From the NCBI GenBank assembly GCA_024233625.1, contig JACKPJ010000002.1, forward strand, positions 124,001 to 188,000: DNA of 64,000 nt. The letters run 5' to 3'. Positions 17,972 to 27,110 of this stretch are shown here, one piece after another. How positions within the stretch are numbered: the stretch's first letter is position 1; every line of letters starts with the position of its first letter. Below the pieces are notes generated by a model. That model was not told where the DNA came from and did not search any database. It saw nothing but the letters and a program-made list of their open reading frames with translations. Source of the stretch: Deltaproteobacteria bacterium. GTDB taxonomy: Bacteria; UBA10199; DSSB01. The position numbers and the translations under genes were made by a program.

Positions 17972-19246
17972 TTATTTTAAAAATTCTTTTCTAATTTCTC
18001 CTACTAAATAAAATGAACCTGTTGCGACAACTAAATCTTTTTCATCCGTTAACTTGATTGCGTGTTGAAGAGCTAGCTGGGGATCTTTAAAAATTTTGGC
18101 ATCAATTTTTAGATCATCAAAGGATAAAAAGCGCTTCCAATCTTCTTGTTTAACTGTTCTAGAAGAATGAACTTCGCTAATGACCCATTGTGCTGCAAGA
18201 GGTTTGAGTGTTTTTAGAACTTCTATGACATTTTTTTCTTTGAACATTCCTAATAAAAAAGTGATTTTTTTTTCTGGAAAATTTTTTATTAAAAAATTTG
18301 CTAATGACCTTATTGCCTGAGGATTATGAGCAACATCGAGGATAATAGTAGGTTTTTCCGAAATTTTTTCCAAGCGACCTGGCACTTGTGTTTTTTCTAG
18401 ACCCTGTTTGATAGCAAGTTCTGGTATATCAAAATTTTTTTCTTGTAAGGCAGTGATTGCTTCGATGACAGTGGCCGCGTTATCAAGTTGATACTCGCCT
18501 AAGAGACCAAGTTTTAGTTTTTCGTAGTTACGATAAAAAAATGTCTCAGAATTTCCTTTAGGTGCAAAAGGCCGAATCGGGATTGCTTTTAGAATTCGTG
18601 CTGTGAGATTTAAAAAATTGCGTACTTCATCAGCCATATTGCCAATAATCACAGGAGTTTGAGGTCGCATAATGCCGGCTTTTTCACGAGCTATTTCAAA
18701 GATAGAATTGCCTAATATTTCGCAGTGGTCAAAATCAACCGAGGTAATTACAGAAACGGTCGGTTCAATCGCGTTTGTAGCATCAAAGCGCCCACCTAAG
18801 CCAACTTCAATAATGGCGATTTCTATTTTTGCTTGGCGGAAGCTTTCTAAAGTTAGAGCGGTCATTTTTTCAAACCAGCTTAACTTTTCTCCTTCTTGAG
18901 AATATAAATTTACTTTGCCCTGAACTAAGTTTTTTTTTTCAAAAAACTCTAAACTTTTTTCCAATAATGTATTTTCTGCGGGTTTACCATCGATCCGGAT
19001 GCGTTCATTAATTTTGTGAAGGTGAGGAGAAGTCGCCAGCCCAACATGATAGCCAGCTTCTAGTAAGATGGATTCTAACATATGTGCGACGGAACCTTTG
19101 CCATTTGTTCCTGCAATTAATATACAAGTATAGGCCTTTTCCGGATTTTCTAAAGTTGTCAAAACAGATTGAATCCGTTCTAAACCTAAGCGCATTTGGC
19201 GGTATTCTTGATCCCAACTATTTAAAAATTGTTCTAGTTTGGTCAT
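17972..19246 (-). CDS. folC: Folylpolyglutamate synthase / dihydrofolate synthase
   Basis: FolC adds glutamate to dihydropteroate or folates using ATP. The Mur-ligase-type protein has the P-loop AGTNGKGSVAHMLESIL, the folate-loop ATSPHLHKINERIRIDG, FEKMTALTLESF and the metal-site region IEVGLGGRFDATNAIEP. The C-terminal domain begins near PGRLEKI, with ILDVAHNPQAI. The longest frame begins at a TTG (19282) without a ribosome-binding site. I prefer ATG 19246 (424 residues), whose sequence TKLEQFLNSW aligns with normal FolC N-termini. Whether it has both activities or only the polyglutamylation activity cannot be read from sequence. Confidence 0.95.
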   Translation of the reverse strand: MTKLEQFLNSWDQEYRQMRLGLERIQSVLTTLENPEKAYTCILIAGTNGKGSVAHMLESILLEAGYHVGLATSPHLHKINERIRIDGKPAENTLLEKSLEFFEKKNLVQGKVNLYSQEGEKLSWFEKMTALTLESFRQAKIEIAIIEVGLGGRFDATNAIEPTVSVITSVDFDHCEILGNSIFEIAREKAGIMRPQTPVIIGNMADEVRNFLNLTARILKAIPIRPFAPKGNSETFFYRNYEKLKLGLLGEYQLDNAATVIEAITALQEKNFDIPELAIKQGLEKTQVPGRLEKISEKPTIILDVAHNPQAIRSLANFLIKNFPEKKITFLLGMFKEKNVIEVLKTLKPLAAQWVISEVHSSRTVKQEDWKRFLSFDDLKIDAKIFKDPQLALQHAIKLTDEKDLVVATGSFYLVGEIRKEFLK

Positions 19247-19323
19247 TTCTGGATTTTTAGAAGATATTCCCTTACTTGGCAAGTGAAGCTTGCTTCTGAT
19301 TGAAGTCTCTGTTGAAAAATGAT

Positions 19324-20715
19324 TTATTCAAAAAAACGAGACGAAGCTTGGAGTCGTCTTTTCTTAATCTTTTCGACGAGAGTTGTTCGATTGAGCTTTA
19401 ATAAAGAAGCTGCCTTGTTTTTGTTCCCTGAAGTACGCTCTAAGGCTCTTAAGATGAGTTCATTTTCAAAATTATCGACAATATTTTTTAAACTGATTCC
19501 TTCTTCAGGGATATGTACTTTGGGGAGATTAACTTTTGAGTTATCAAGGTTGTGATGAAAGGGTAAATGACTCGAATCAATAGGCTGTCCAGGGTATAGA
19601 ATCATTAATCTTTCAATGCAATTTTCAAGTTCTCGAACATTTCCGGGCCAGGAATATTCAAAAAAAGCTTGTTTAGCATCAGGAGTTAGTTCGGGTTTTG
19701 AATTTCCGTATTCATTGCGAAAATGTTCAAAAAAATAATCCATTAATTGAGGGATGTCTTCCGGGCGATCTCGCAAAGCGGGAATCTGAATAGGGATCAC
19801 ATTTAAACGATAATAAAGGTCTTCCCGAAAAGTACCTAATTTGACAGACTCCTCAAGATCTTTGTTGGTTGCAGCTAAAATCCTGACGTCGATTTCAATA
19901 CTTCGACCGCTACCTAAAGGTTCGATGCGCTTTTCTTGTAATACGCGAAGCAGTTTGACTTGTAATTGGGGAGGCATATCACCAATTTCATCCAGAAATA
20001 TGGTGCCTCCTGAAGCCATTTCAAAACGTCCTCGTCGATTCGATTGAGCACCGGTAAAAGCTCCTTTGGTATGACCAAACATCTCACTTTCGAGTAATTC
20101 ATTAGGAATGGCAGCACAGTTGACAGATATCATTGGACCATTGGTCCGTTTAGACTCATTGTGGATAGCTTGAGCGACAAGTTCTTTTCCTGTTCCAGAT
20201 TCTCCTAAAATTAGCACGGTTGAGTCTGTGCTGGCTACACGCTTTATTAAACTGGAGACCTCTTGCATGGCCTCTGAAGAGCCAATAAGTTTGTATAAAG
20301 AACGTTGGGTTTCAAGTTGGGTTTTTAGGAGTTGGTTTTCTGCTTCAACTTTTGAGTAGTCCAAAGCCCTTTGAGTTAGATTAAATAAGTCTATGAGTTC
20401 AAATGGTTTTGTTAAATAATGAAATGCACCTTCTTTGATAGCTTGAATTGCTGTGTCAATACTTGCATGACCTGTCATGATAATGGACTTGGTGTGCAAT
20501 TCGAGTTGTTTAATTTTTCGAATGAGCTCTAAACCATTATGAGAATTCAGCTTTAAATCAATTAAAGCGAGGTCAATGGGCTTTTCTTGAAGAACTTTGT
20601 TAGCCTTGTCATATTCTTCACATGCAGTGATATCGTAGCCTTGCATGCTTAGGTAGCGAGCAATTGCTTTGACCATGCTCGTGTCATCATCGACAATTAA
20701 AATGTGTTTCTTCAC
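19324..20715 (-). CDS. Sigma-54-dependent two-component response regulator (NtrC/AtoC family)
   Basis: This NtrC-type activator has the standard three-domain order. The receiver domain (1-120) has acidic pocket IVDDD and phosphoacceptor Asp in LALIDLKL (about residue 53). The AAA+ domain has Walker A GESGTGKELVAQAI, the sigma-54 contact loop GAFTGA (in GHTKGAFTGAQSN), Walker B GGTIFLDEIGD and arginine-finger region FREDLYYRLNVIPI. A FIS-type helix-turn-helix C-terminus ends it (NKNKAASLLKLNRTTLVEKI). The 20727 TTG start of the longest frame contains the Shine-Dalgarno GGAGGT itself, so GTG 20715 is preferred. It then overlaps the kinase gene by 29 bp, showing a translationally coupled pair. 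The targets are not identifiable. Confidence 0.95.
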   Translation of the reverse strand: MKKHILIVDDDTSMVKAIARYLSMQGYDITACEEYDKANKVLQEKPIDLALIDLKLNSHNGLELIRKIKQLELHTKSIIMTGHASIDTAIQAIKEGAFHYLTKPFELIDLFNLTQRALDYSKVEAENQLLKTQLETQRSLYKLIGSSEAMQEVSSLIKRVASTDSTVLILGESGTGKELVAQAIHNESKRTNGPMISVNCAAIPNELLESEMFGHTKGAFTGAQSNRRGRFEMASGGTIFLDEIGDMPPQLQVKLLRVLQEKRIEPLGSGRSIEIDVRILAATNKDLEESVKLGTFREDLYYRLNVIPIQIPALRDRPEDIPQLMDYFFEHFRNEYGNSKPELTPDAKQAFFEYSWPGNVRELENCIERLMILYPGQPIDSSHLPFHHNLDNSKVNLPKVHIPEEGISLKNIVDNFENELILRALERTSGNKNKAASLLKLNRTTLVEKIKKRRLQASSRFFE

Positions 20716-21859
20716 TACACCTCCCAATAGGAATAAATACTTTAAAGTGGGTTCCCTCTCCTAATTGACTTTCGACCTCGATCCTGCCACCGTGCTCTCG
20801 AATGATGCTATAAGTGACGGGAAGTCCTAATCCATTGCCTCCATAATCTCGTTTAGTTGTAAAATAAGGGTCAAAAATCTTTTTTAGGTTTTGCTCTGCA
20901 ATTCCAGAACCGTTATCGATAATTTCGACACAGATTTCATCTCCTTCTTCTTTAGCGTTAATTTCAATTTTTCCTCCTGCAGAGATTGCTTGAAATGCAT
21001 TTAATAAAATATTAGAAAAGACTTGTTGGAGTTTAGAAGCATTTCCCCATACTGTACTGAGTTGATTGAGATTGATGTTGAGTGTGTAGTCAAGCTTCTT
21101 CCATTGGACTTCAAGGGAGGGGAGAGTTTCGGTGATTAAGAGCCTAATATCAATGCATTGACGTTCATTGTCCATGAGTGGGCGTGAGAGTAGCATTAAA
21201 TCTTCGACTATTTTTTTACAGCGATGGGCTGCATTTTCAATTTCTGTCAGATCGTTTAGAGCTTCAGAGTTTTTGGAAATTGATTCTTTGGCTAATTGCG
21301 CGAAGGCAAGAATACCCGCGATGGGGTTATTAATGTCATGAGCTAATCCACTTGTAAATAAACCAATAGCAGCCATTTTTTCGCTTTGTACTAATTGTTC
21401 CTCAAGCTTGCGTATGGCACTGACATCTTGATACTGTAGAACCGTCAACCCTAAACTTTTTTGGTTTTTTCCTTTAATAGGATAGGAACTTGCAACGTAT
21501 TCTCTGCCATCAGAAAAGGGTTGGAGACGTCTTCTTTCGTGATTAGAATTTGTGGAAGATTTGTTAATAGGACAAGAGCTGCAAGGATGTGATCGTTTGG
21601 CAAATATCTCATAGCATGGTTTGCCTATTAGGTCTTGAACGCGGACTTGAGCAGCCTCTGCAGTTGCTAAATTAGCTCTTTGAATTTTAAAATCTTCCGA
21701 GATAATTAAGACAGGATCGACAATAGCGTCGAATGTAGCTTCCCAGACACGTTTTCCTTCAGCGACAATTGAAAAAAGACTTTCAAGACTGTGTTGTGAA
21801 GAATTGGATGTAATATCTTGATAAAGAATGTCGTTTTCTTGTCTTTCGACCACCCTCAT
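20687..21859 (-). CDS. PAS-domain sensor histidine kinase (NtrB-like), partner of the sigma-54 regulator
   Basis: This sensor kinase lacks obvious membrane helices, so it probably senses a cytoplasmic signal. A PAS domain (about residues 30-150 of this start) contains the pair-rich segment HPCSSCPI after CYEIFAKRS, a cysteine arrangement seen in PAS sensors that may bind metal or react to redox state. It is followed by the HisKA box GLAHDINNPIAGILAF with the phosphorylated His, the N box (LLNAFQAI), G1 DNGSGIAEQNL and F box (FDPYFTTKRDYGGNGLGL). The 21934 TTG start lacks a ribosome-binding site. ATG 21859 has GGGGAG 12 nt upstream and is preferred, though not certain. Confidence 0.92.
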   Translation of the reverse strand: MRVVERQENDILYQDITSNSSQHSLESLFSIVAEGKRVWEATFDAIVDPVLIISEDFKIQRANLATAEAAQVRVQDLIGKPCYEIFAKRSHPCSSCPINKSSTNSNHERRRLQPFSDGREYVASSYPIKGKNQKSLGLTVLQYQDVSAIRKLEEQLVQSEKMAAIGLFTSGLAHDINNPIAGILAFAQLAKESISKNSEALNDLTEIENAAHRCKKIVEDLMLLSRPLMDNERQCIDIRLLITETLPSLEVQWKKLDYTLNINLNQLSTVWGNASKLQQVFSNILLNAFQAISAGGKIEINAKEEGDEICVEIIDNGSGIAEQNLKKIFDPYFTTKRDYGGNGLGLPVTYSIIREHGGRIEVESQLGEGTHFKVFIPIGRCSEETHFNCR

Positions 21860-22027
21860 AATGTATTTTAACTCCCCAAAATAATTACAACTTGCACCAA
21901 ATGAAATTATAACGGGCTTCTTGCTATTATCCAAAGATAATTTTATTTTTTTGTGTATTTAGCCTTTTTTGAATTCTTTGGAATAAATTGAGCTAAATAT
22001 TGTGTTGTTAGGAACTTATTTAAGACC

Positions 22028-22080
22028 TTGACATGTTAAAAAAGTCCAAGTAAGAGATAAAATGAATAGTCATTCATTTT
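22028..22080 (+). promoter_or_regulatory. fadA promoter region with palindromic operator
   Basis: A perfect -35 box TTGACA sits at 22028-22033. At a 17-bp spacing lies TAAGAG (22051-22056), a weak -10. Immediately downstream is a perfect inverted repeat at 22059-22080 with 9-bp arms (AAAATGAAT and its complement) around AGTC. The core AATGA-N-TA-N-TCATTCAT resembles operators of TetR-type fatty-acid degradation repressors (FadR of Bacillus). Placed between promoter and ribosome-binding site, it is well positioned for repression of the fad operon. The repressor itself is not adjacent. Confidence 0.65.
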
Positions 22081-22092
22081 TCAGGAGGATTT

Positions 22093-23262
22093 ATGTCAGA
22101 CATCCGTGATGCAGTAATTGTTAGTGCAGTTCGAAGCCCGATGGGTCGTGCCAATAAAGGAAATTATATTTACACTCGTATTGATGACCTAGGGGGTCAG
22201 GTTCTTAAAGCAGCCTTAGAAAAGGTTCCAAATTTGGATCCCGCAGAAATCGAAGATGTATTAATTGGTTGTGCCATGCCCGAAGGTGAGCAAGGGATGA
22301 ACGTTGCGCGTAATATTAGCTTTTTGGCAGGAATTCCAAACTCTGCAGCTGCAGCAACTGTTAATCGGTTTTGCGCTTCTTCTTTACAGACCATCATGGA
22401 TGCAGCTCGTGCGATCATGGTAGGAGATGGTGAAGTTTTCGTTGCTGGTGGTATCGAAACCATGACTCATGTTCCTATGGGCGGTTTTAATCCTTCGCTT
22501 AATCCAAAACTTATGAATAAAGATATGCCTGATGCTTATATTAGCATGGGGATGACCGCTGAGAATGTCGTAGATAAATACAAGATTGCACGTGAAGATA
22601 TGGATGCTTTTGCAGCAGAAAGTCATGAAAAAGCTCTTAAGGCTATTAAAGAAGGCAAGTTTAAAAACGAAATTACTCCAGTGCAAGCAACTCAACAAGA
22701 TGGTTCAACTGTCACAGTGGATACAGATGAAGGACCTCGAGAAGGGACGACCGTTGAAAAGCTAGGTGCTTTAAAAACCGTGTTTAAAAAAGACGGCGCT
22801 GTGACTGCAGGAAATTCTTCTCCCTTGACAGATGGTGCAGCAGCCGTTGTCATGATGAGCGCAGAAAAAGCCAAAGCTTTAGGTATTAAGCCCTTAGCGC
22901 GGATTCATGCGATGGCAGTCGCTGGTTGTGATCCAGAAATTATGGGAATGGGTCCAGTGCCGGCAGTGCGTAAAGCTTTAAAACGGGCTAATATGAGCAT
23001 TAATGATATCGATATCGTTGAACTGAATGAAGCTTTTGCTTCGCAGTCACTCGCTGTAGTTCAGGATTTAGGTATTGACCGTAAAAAACTCAACCCCCAT
23101 GGTGGAGCTATCGCTTTAGGCCATCCATTAGGGTGTTCAGGTTCACGTATTATGGCAACTTTGATCAATGATTTGTTGACCTATGATAAAAGATGGGGAC
23201 TCGAAACCATGTGTATCGGTGGGGGCCAAGGAGCAGCCTGTATCATTGAAAGACTTGCCTAG
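22093..23262 (+). CDS. fadA: Acetyl-CoA acyltransferase (3-ketoacyl-CoA thiolase)
   Basis: This thiolase cleaves 3-ketoacyl-CoA to acetyl-CoA and a shortened acyl-CoA, the last step of beta-oxidation. The 389-residue protein has the nucleophilic Cys in NRFCASSLQTI near residue 92, NEAFASQSLAV near residue 315, the catalytic His in HGGAIALGHPLGCSGSRI and the second Cys in MCIGGGQGAA near residue 377. A strong CAGGAGG lies 6 nt before the ATG. It precedes a FadN-type dehydrogenase/hydratase by ~120 bp, so the pair provides the hydratase, dehydrogenase and thiolase steps. No acyl-CoA dehydrogenase is present in the window. Confidence 0.95.
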   Translation: MSDIRDAVIVSAVRSPMGRANKGNYIYTRIDDLGGQVLKAALEKVPNLDPAEIEDVLIGCAMPEGEQGMNVARNISFLAGIPNSAAAATVNRFCASSLQTIMDAARAIMVGDGEVFVAGGIETMTHVPMGGFNPSLNPKLMNKDMPDAYISMGMTAENVVDKYKIAREDMDAFAAESHEKALKAIKEGKFKNEITPVQATQQDGSTVTVDTDEGPREGTTVEKLGALKTVFKKDGAVTAGNSSPLTDGAAAVVMMSAEKAKALGIKPLARIHAMAVAGCDPEIMGMGPVPAVRKALKRANMSINDIDIVELNEAFASQSLAVVQDLGIDRKKLNPHGGAIALGHPLGCSGSRIMATLINDLLTYDKRWGLETMCIGGGQGAACIIERLA

Positions 23263-23312
23263 TATTTAACTTAAAGTCTGTGTTGAGTCATTATCAATAG
23301 TGTATAAAGTCG

Positions 23313-23342
23313 AGTCTAAAGTTTTTTTGGAAGCTTTAGACT
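23313..23342 (+). other. Hairpin between fadA and fadN
   Basis: A 9-bp inverted repeat, AGTCTAAAG at 23313-23321 and CTTTAGACT at 23334-23342, surrounds a T-rich loop. No T run follows, so this is not a standard terminator for rightward transcription. It may be an mRNA stability or processing hairpin in the fadA-fadN transcript, or chance. Confidence 0.4.
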
Positions 23343-23381
23343 TAACTATTCTAAATTAAGATCATAACGAAGGATTTTATT

Positions 23382-25814
23382 ATGCGAGAGATCAAAAAAG
23401 TAGCCGTCTTAGGTGCGGGAGTCATGGGTCAAGGAATTGCAGCACATATCGCAGGTGCAGGAATTCCAGTAATGTTATTGGATATTGTTCCACCTAAGTT
23501 GAATGAAGAAGATGAGAAAGCTGGCTTGACACAAACAAGTCCTCAATTTCGTAATAAATTTGCTCTGAAAGGTATTGATTCCATAAAAAATTCTAGACCT
23601 TCAGTCATTTATTCAAAGCGCGATCTTAAATTAATTACACCTGGTAACTTCGAGGATGATTGGGATAAGCTGAAAGAATGTGATTGGATTGTCGAAGTTG
23701 TTATTGAACGTCTAGACATTAAGAAATCTGTTTACGAAAAAATTGAAAAAATTCGTCAAGCAGATTGTATTGTAAGCTCAAATACTTCAGGCCTTCCTCT
23801 TACTTCTCTTTCTGAGGGGCGAAGTGATGACTTTTTAAAGAACTTCCTCGTTACACACTTTTTCAACCCTGTTCGCTATATGAAATTGGTGGAAATTATT
23901 TCCTCGGATAAAACAGACCCTAAAATTGTTGAAGAAATGGCTGAAATTCTCGAAGAGCGTCTAGGAAAAGGAGTTGTTTACGCCAAAGATACCCCAAATT
24001 TTATTGCCAATCGCATTGGAACCTATTCTTCAATGGTGGCTCTCAAGCATCTCCAAGAAGGAAATTATACCATTGAAGAGGCTGATAAAATTTTGGGTCC
24101 TGCCACAGGTAAACCAAAGAGCGCAATGTTTCGTACAGTTGACTTGGTCGGTGTGGATTTATTACCTCATGTAACGAAGACTATCTATGACAATTGCCCC
24201 CATGATGAACAACGCGAAGTCTTTGTCTTGCCTGATATTATCAATAAAATGATAGAAAAAGGCTATTTGGGGAATAAAACTCGTCAGGGTTTTTATAAGA
24301 AGACTACAGATGAAAAAGGTAATAAGCAGATTCTTGCTTTAGATTTGAAGACTTGTGAATACCGTCCAAAAGAAGAAGTAAAATTTGACTCTCTTAAAGC
24401 AGCTAAAGGTGTTGAAAATGTGGGTGAACGTATCAAAGCTGTCATCGCAGGAGGAGATCGCGCTTCAGATTTAGCTTGGAAAACCACTCGAGATACCTTG
24501 ATTTATGCGGGAAATCGTATTCCTGAAATTGCGGATGATATTGTGAATATCGATAACGCTATGAAATGGGGATATAACTGGGAAGCAGGTCCCTTTGAAA
24601 TCATCGATGGTATGGGTGTTCAAGAAACAGTCGAAAAAATCGAAAATGAAGGTTTAAAGGTTCCAACAATATTTAAGCAAGTCTTAGAAAAGGGTGAAGG
24701 TAGCTTTTATAAAAAAGTGAATGGTCAATTAAGCTATTTTGATATTGAGACGAACGAATATAAACCCGTTCCTAGACGTCCAGGAATTATATTCTTAAAA
24801 GACATTAAAGAGACTCAAGAAGTTTTAGCTAAAAATGCAGGTGCTAGTCTGATCGATATTGGCGATGGGGTTATTTGTCTTGAGTTCCATACTAAGATGA
24901 ACGCCATTGATTCAGATATCGGAGAGATGGGAATGCAAGGGCTTGAGTTGCTTAAATCCGATAAGTACCAAGGTATGGTGATTAATAATGAGGCTGAAAA
25001 TTTCTCAGTAGGCGCAAACTTAATGTTGATTTGGCTCGAAGCTCAGCAAAAAAATTGGGATAAAATTGAGAACTTGGTGAAACAATTCCAAGACTTTGGC
25101 CAAGCAATGCGTTTGGCGCCTAAGCCTGTTGTTGCAGCTCCTTTTGGATTAGCATTAGGTGGAGGCTGTGAGATCGCAATGGCAGCAGATGCAGTAAGAG
25201 CAGCCGCTGAGACCTATATCGGGCTTGTCGAAGTTGGAGTTGGTTTGATTCCTGCAGGGGGCGGGTGTAAAAATATGCTGCTCAACTGTGAAGCCTCTTT
25301 GCGTGCTAAAGGTCAGAGAGTTTGGATGGCCCCAGGAGATGGAGGACCTTTCCCTAAAGTTCAAAGAGCTTTTGAGCGTATTGCTTTTGCGAAGGTTGCA
25401 ACAAGTGCAAAAGAGGCCATTGAGTTTGACTACTTAAAACGTAGTGATAAGATTTCTTTAGATAAAGAGTCCTTATTACGAGATGCCAAACGCGATGTTT
25501 TAGAAATGGCGAAAGATTACCAGCCTGCCCAGTTGCGCGAAGATATTTTAGTTCCGGGTTTAGGAGGTGAAATGGCTGTAAAAAGTTCTATCCGTGGATT
25601 TTTGGCCTTAGGTCAAGTCAGTGAGCATGATGCCTTAATTGCAGAGAAGCTTGCTCATATCCTTTGTGGTGGTGATGTACCGACTCAAGCTTATGTGTCT
25701 GAGCAACATATTTTAGATCTTGAAAGGGAAGTCTTTTTACAATTACTAGGCACTGAAAAAACGCAAGCTAGAATGCAATATATGTTGATGAATAATAAAC
25801 CTCTGCGAAATTAA
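23382..25814 (+). CDS. fadN: 3-hydroxyacyl-CoA dehydrogenase / enoyl-CoA hydratase (FadN-type)
   Basis: This is a bifunctional beta-oxidation enzyme of 810 residues in the FadN order: dehydrogenase first, hydratase last, opposite to E. coli FadB. The NAD-binding start is VAVLGAGVMGQGIAAHIAG. The dehydrogenase catalytic block is FLVTHFFNPVRYMKLVEII, and the C-terminal 3HCDH domains include PKSAMFRTVDLVGVD. The hydratase/crotonase domain begins near residue 490 (ISLEFHTKMNAI region, here ICLEFHTKMN), with the oxyanion and substrate loops NFSVGANLMLIW and GLALGGGCEIAMAAD, and the catalytic-type Glu region VEVGVGLIPAGGG. The fadN-fadA pairing is like that in Bacillus, but here fadA comes first. 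Confidence 0.95.
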   Translation: MREIKKVAVLGAGVMGQGIAAHIAGAGIPVMLLDIVPPKLNEEDEKAGLTQTSPQFRNKFALKGIDSIKNSRPSVIYSKRDLKLITPGNFEDDWDKLKECDWIVEVVIERLDIKKSVYEKIEKIRQADCIVSSNTSGLPLTSLSEGRSDDFLKNFLVTHFFNPVRYMKLVEIISSDKTDPKIVEEMAEILEERLGKGVVYAKDTPNFIANRIGTYSSMVALKHLQEGNYTIEEADKILGPATGKPKSAMFRTVDLVGVDLLPHVTKTIYDNCPHDEQREVFVLPDIINKMIEKGYLGNKTRQGFYKKTTDEKGNKQILALDLKTCEYRPKEEVKFDSLKAAKGVENVGERIKAVIAGGDRASDLAWKTTRDTLIYAGNRIPEIADDIVNIDNAMKWGYNWEAGPFEIIDGMGVQETVEKIENEGLKVPTIFKQVLEKGEGSFYKKVNGQLSYFDIETNEYKPVPRRPGIIFLKDIKETQEVLAKNAGASLIDIGDGVICLEFHTKMNAIDSDIGEMGMQGLELLKSDKYQGMVINNEAENFSVGANLMLIWLEAQQKNWDKIENLVKQFQDFGQAMRLAPKPVVAAPFGLALGGGCEIAMAADAVRAAAETYIGLVEVGVGLIPAGGGCKNMLLNCEASLRAKGQRVWMAPGDGGPFPKVQRAFERIAFAKVATSAKEAIEFDYLKRSDKISLDKESLLRDAKRDVLEMAKDYQPAQLREDILVPGLGGEMAVKSSIRGFLALGQVSEHDALIAEKLAHILCGGDVPTQAYVSEQHILDLEREVFLQLLGTEKTQARMQYMLMNNKPLRN

Positions 25815-25855
25815 AACTCATCTTTTTTTATAAAATATTTTTTTAATATAATGTG

Positions 25856-25893
25856 AAGCTAGATTTCAATGACATTGAATCTAGCTTTTTTTA
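25856..25893 (+). terminator. Rho-independent terminator after fadN
   Basis: The left arm AAGCTAGATT-T-CAAT pairs with ATTGAATCTAGCTT around the loop GAC, with one bulged T, followed by a seven-T run. It lies 42 bp after the fadN stop. A second T-rich region before it (25831-25852) has no hairpin. Confidence 0.85.
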
Positions 25894-26109
25894 TTATGAG
25901 CTCTAAAGCCAAAAATAAACTTCTAGAGAGATAAGTTTTTAGAATTCTCCTAAAAAAAAGCTTTGCAATTTGCGTAGAATCATTCAGAATATTCTGCTGT
26001 TGAATAAAAAAACTATTTTGATTTTTGTATCGTATTAAAATTTTGAAGCTTTAGCATTGATAAATGCCCCTATATTTCTAATATTTGTGTGATTTAGGTG
26101 ATAAATAAT

Positions 26110-27048
26110 ATGAAACTTATTGTATCTTTAAAAATTTTCTTACTTTTAATTTTTTTCCAATTTTCTCTTCAAGCAAAATCTCCGGACCCTGTGGCAAAGG
26201 TCAATGGAGAGCCAATTAGCTCTCAAGAGCTTCAGGATAATGTAAAATCCAAGTTGAGTCATTTTGATCAAGAAATATATGAAGAAAAGATGAACGAGTT
26301 GAATCACTTAATTGCTGAGAAGTTGATTGAGCAAGAAGCAAAACGGCGAAAAACCTCAGTCAAAAAGTTGCTTCATAGCGAAGTTGACTTGCCTGCACAG
26401 AGAGAATTTAAAATGAATAAGCAGGAAGAATCCTTGGACGTAACTCAAGCACGCTATAAACAGCAGTTTATTTCAAGGTTAAGGAAAGAAGCAAATATTG
26501 AAGTATTTTTATCCCCTCCAAGAATGAATTTTACAAAAGACCCCAAAGATCCAAGTCGAGGTAAGGAAAGTGCAGAGCTAGTCATTGTCGAGTTTACAGA
26601 TTTTCAATGTCCTTTCTGTTACCGCGCTCATGAAACAATGAAGCGTATTTTAGCAAAGTACGAAGATCAAGTACACTTTGTGCAAAAACAGTTTCCATTA
26701 GGTTTTCATCAAAATGCAAAACCTGCAGCGCTAGCAGCACTCTGTGCTCATGAACAAGGAGCTTATTGGAAGTATTCAGAGCTTTTATGGGAAAACCAGA
26801 GGCAACTTGATAAAGAAAATTTACTTAAATTTGCTAAGCAAACTGGAATTGATACAAAGAAATTTAATAGCTGCATAAATAAAGAAAAATATGCTTCTCA
26901 GGTTGAGGGCGATATTAAAGAAGGAAAAAAACTTGGAGTTGCAGGTACACCAACTTTTTTTATTAATGGAATTTTAGTTGGTGGAGCTCGACCTTATGAA
27001 TACTTTAAGACAATTATCGATATGGAACTATCTAAACAAAATAATTAA
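26110..27048 (+). CDS. Periplasmic DsbA/DsbG-like thioredoxin protein with SurA-type N-domain
   Basis: This secreted thiol oxidoreductase has about 312 residues. A signal peptide (MKLIVSLKIFLLLIFFQF, cleavage near AKS) is followed by a SurA/parvulin N-terminal-like helical domain (VAKVNGEPISSQELQDNV ... NHLIAEKLIEQEAKRR). From about residue 145 there is a DsbA-like Thioredoxin_4 domain with active site QCPFCYRAHE, QFPLGFHQNAKPAALAAL and the cis-proline loop GVAGTPTFFING. The GTG start of the longest frame (26098) lies inside the Shine-Dalgarno region, so ATG 26110 with AGGTG 9 nt upstream is used. A paralogue follows immediately. Likely role: disulfide formation in exported proteins, combined with chaperone-like binding (inference). 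Confidence 0.9.
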   Translation: MKLIVSLKIFLLLIFFQFSLQAKSPDPVAKVNGEPISSQELQDNVKSKLSHFDQEIYEEKMNELNHLIAEKLIEQEAKRRKTSVKKLLHSEVDLPAQREFKMNKQEESLDVTQARYKQQFISRLRKEANIEVFLSPPRMNFTKDPKDPSRGKESAELVIVEFTDFQCPFCYRAHETMKRILAKYEDQVHFVQKQFPLGFHQNAKPAALAALCAHEQGAYWKYSELLWENQRQLDKENLLKFAKQTGIDTKKFNSCINKEKYASQVEGDIKEGKKLGVAGTPTFFINGILVGGARPYEYFKTIIDMELSKQNN

Positions 27049-27110
27049 TTTTTATATTCCGTGATATGGATTATAAAGTCAGTAAACTTTAAAAAAGGAA
27101 AAGGGAGTTT

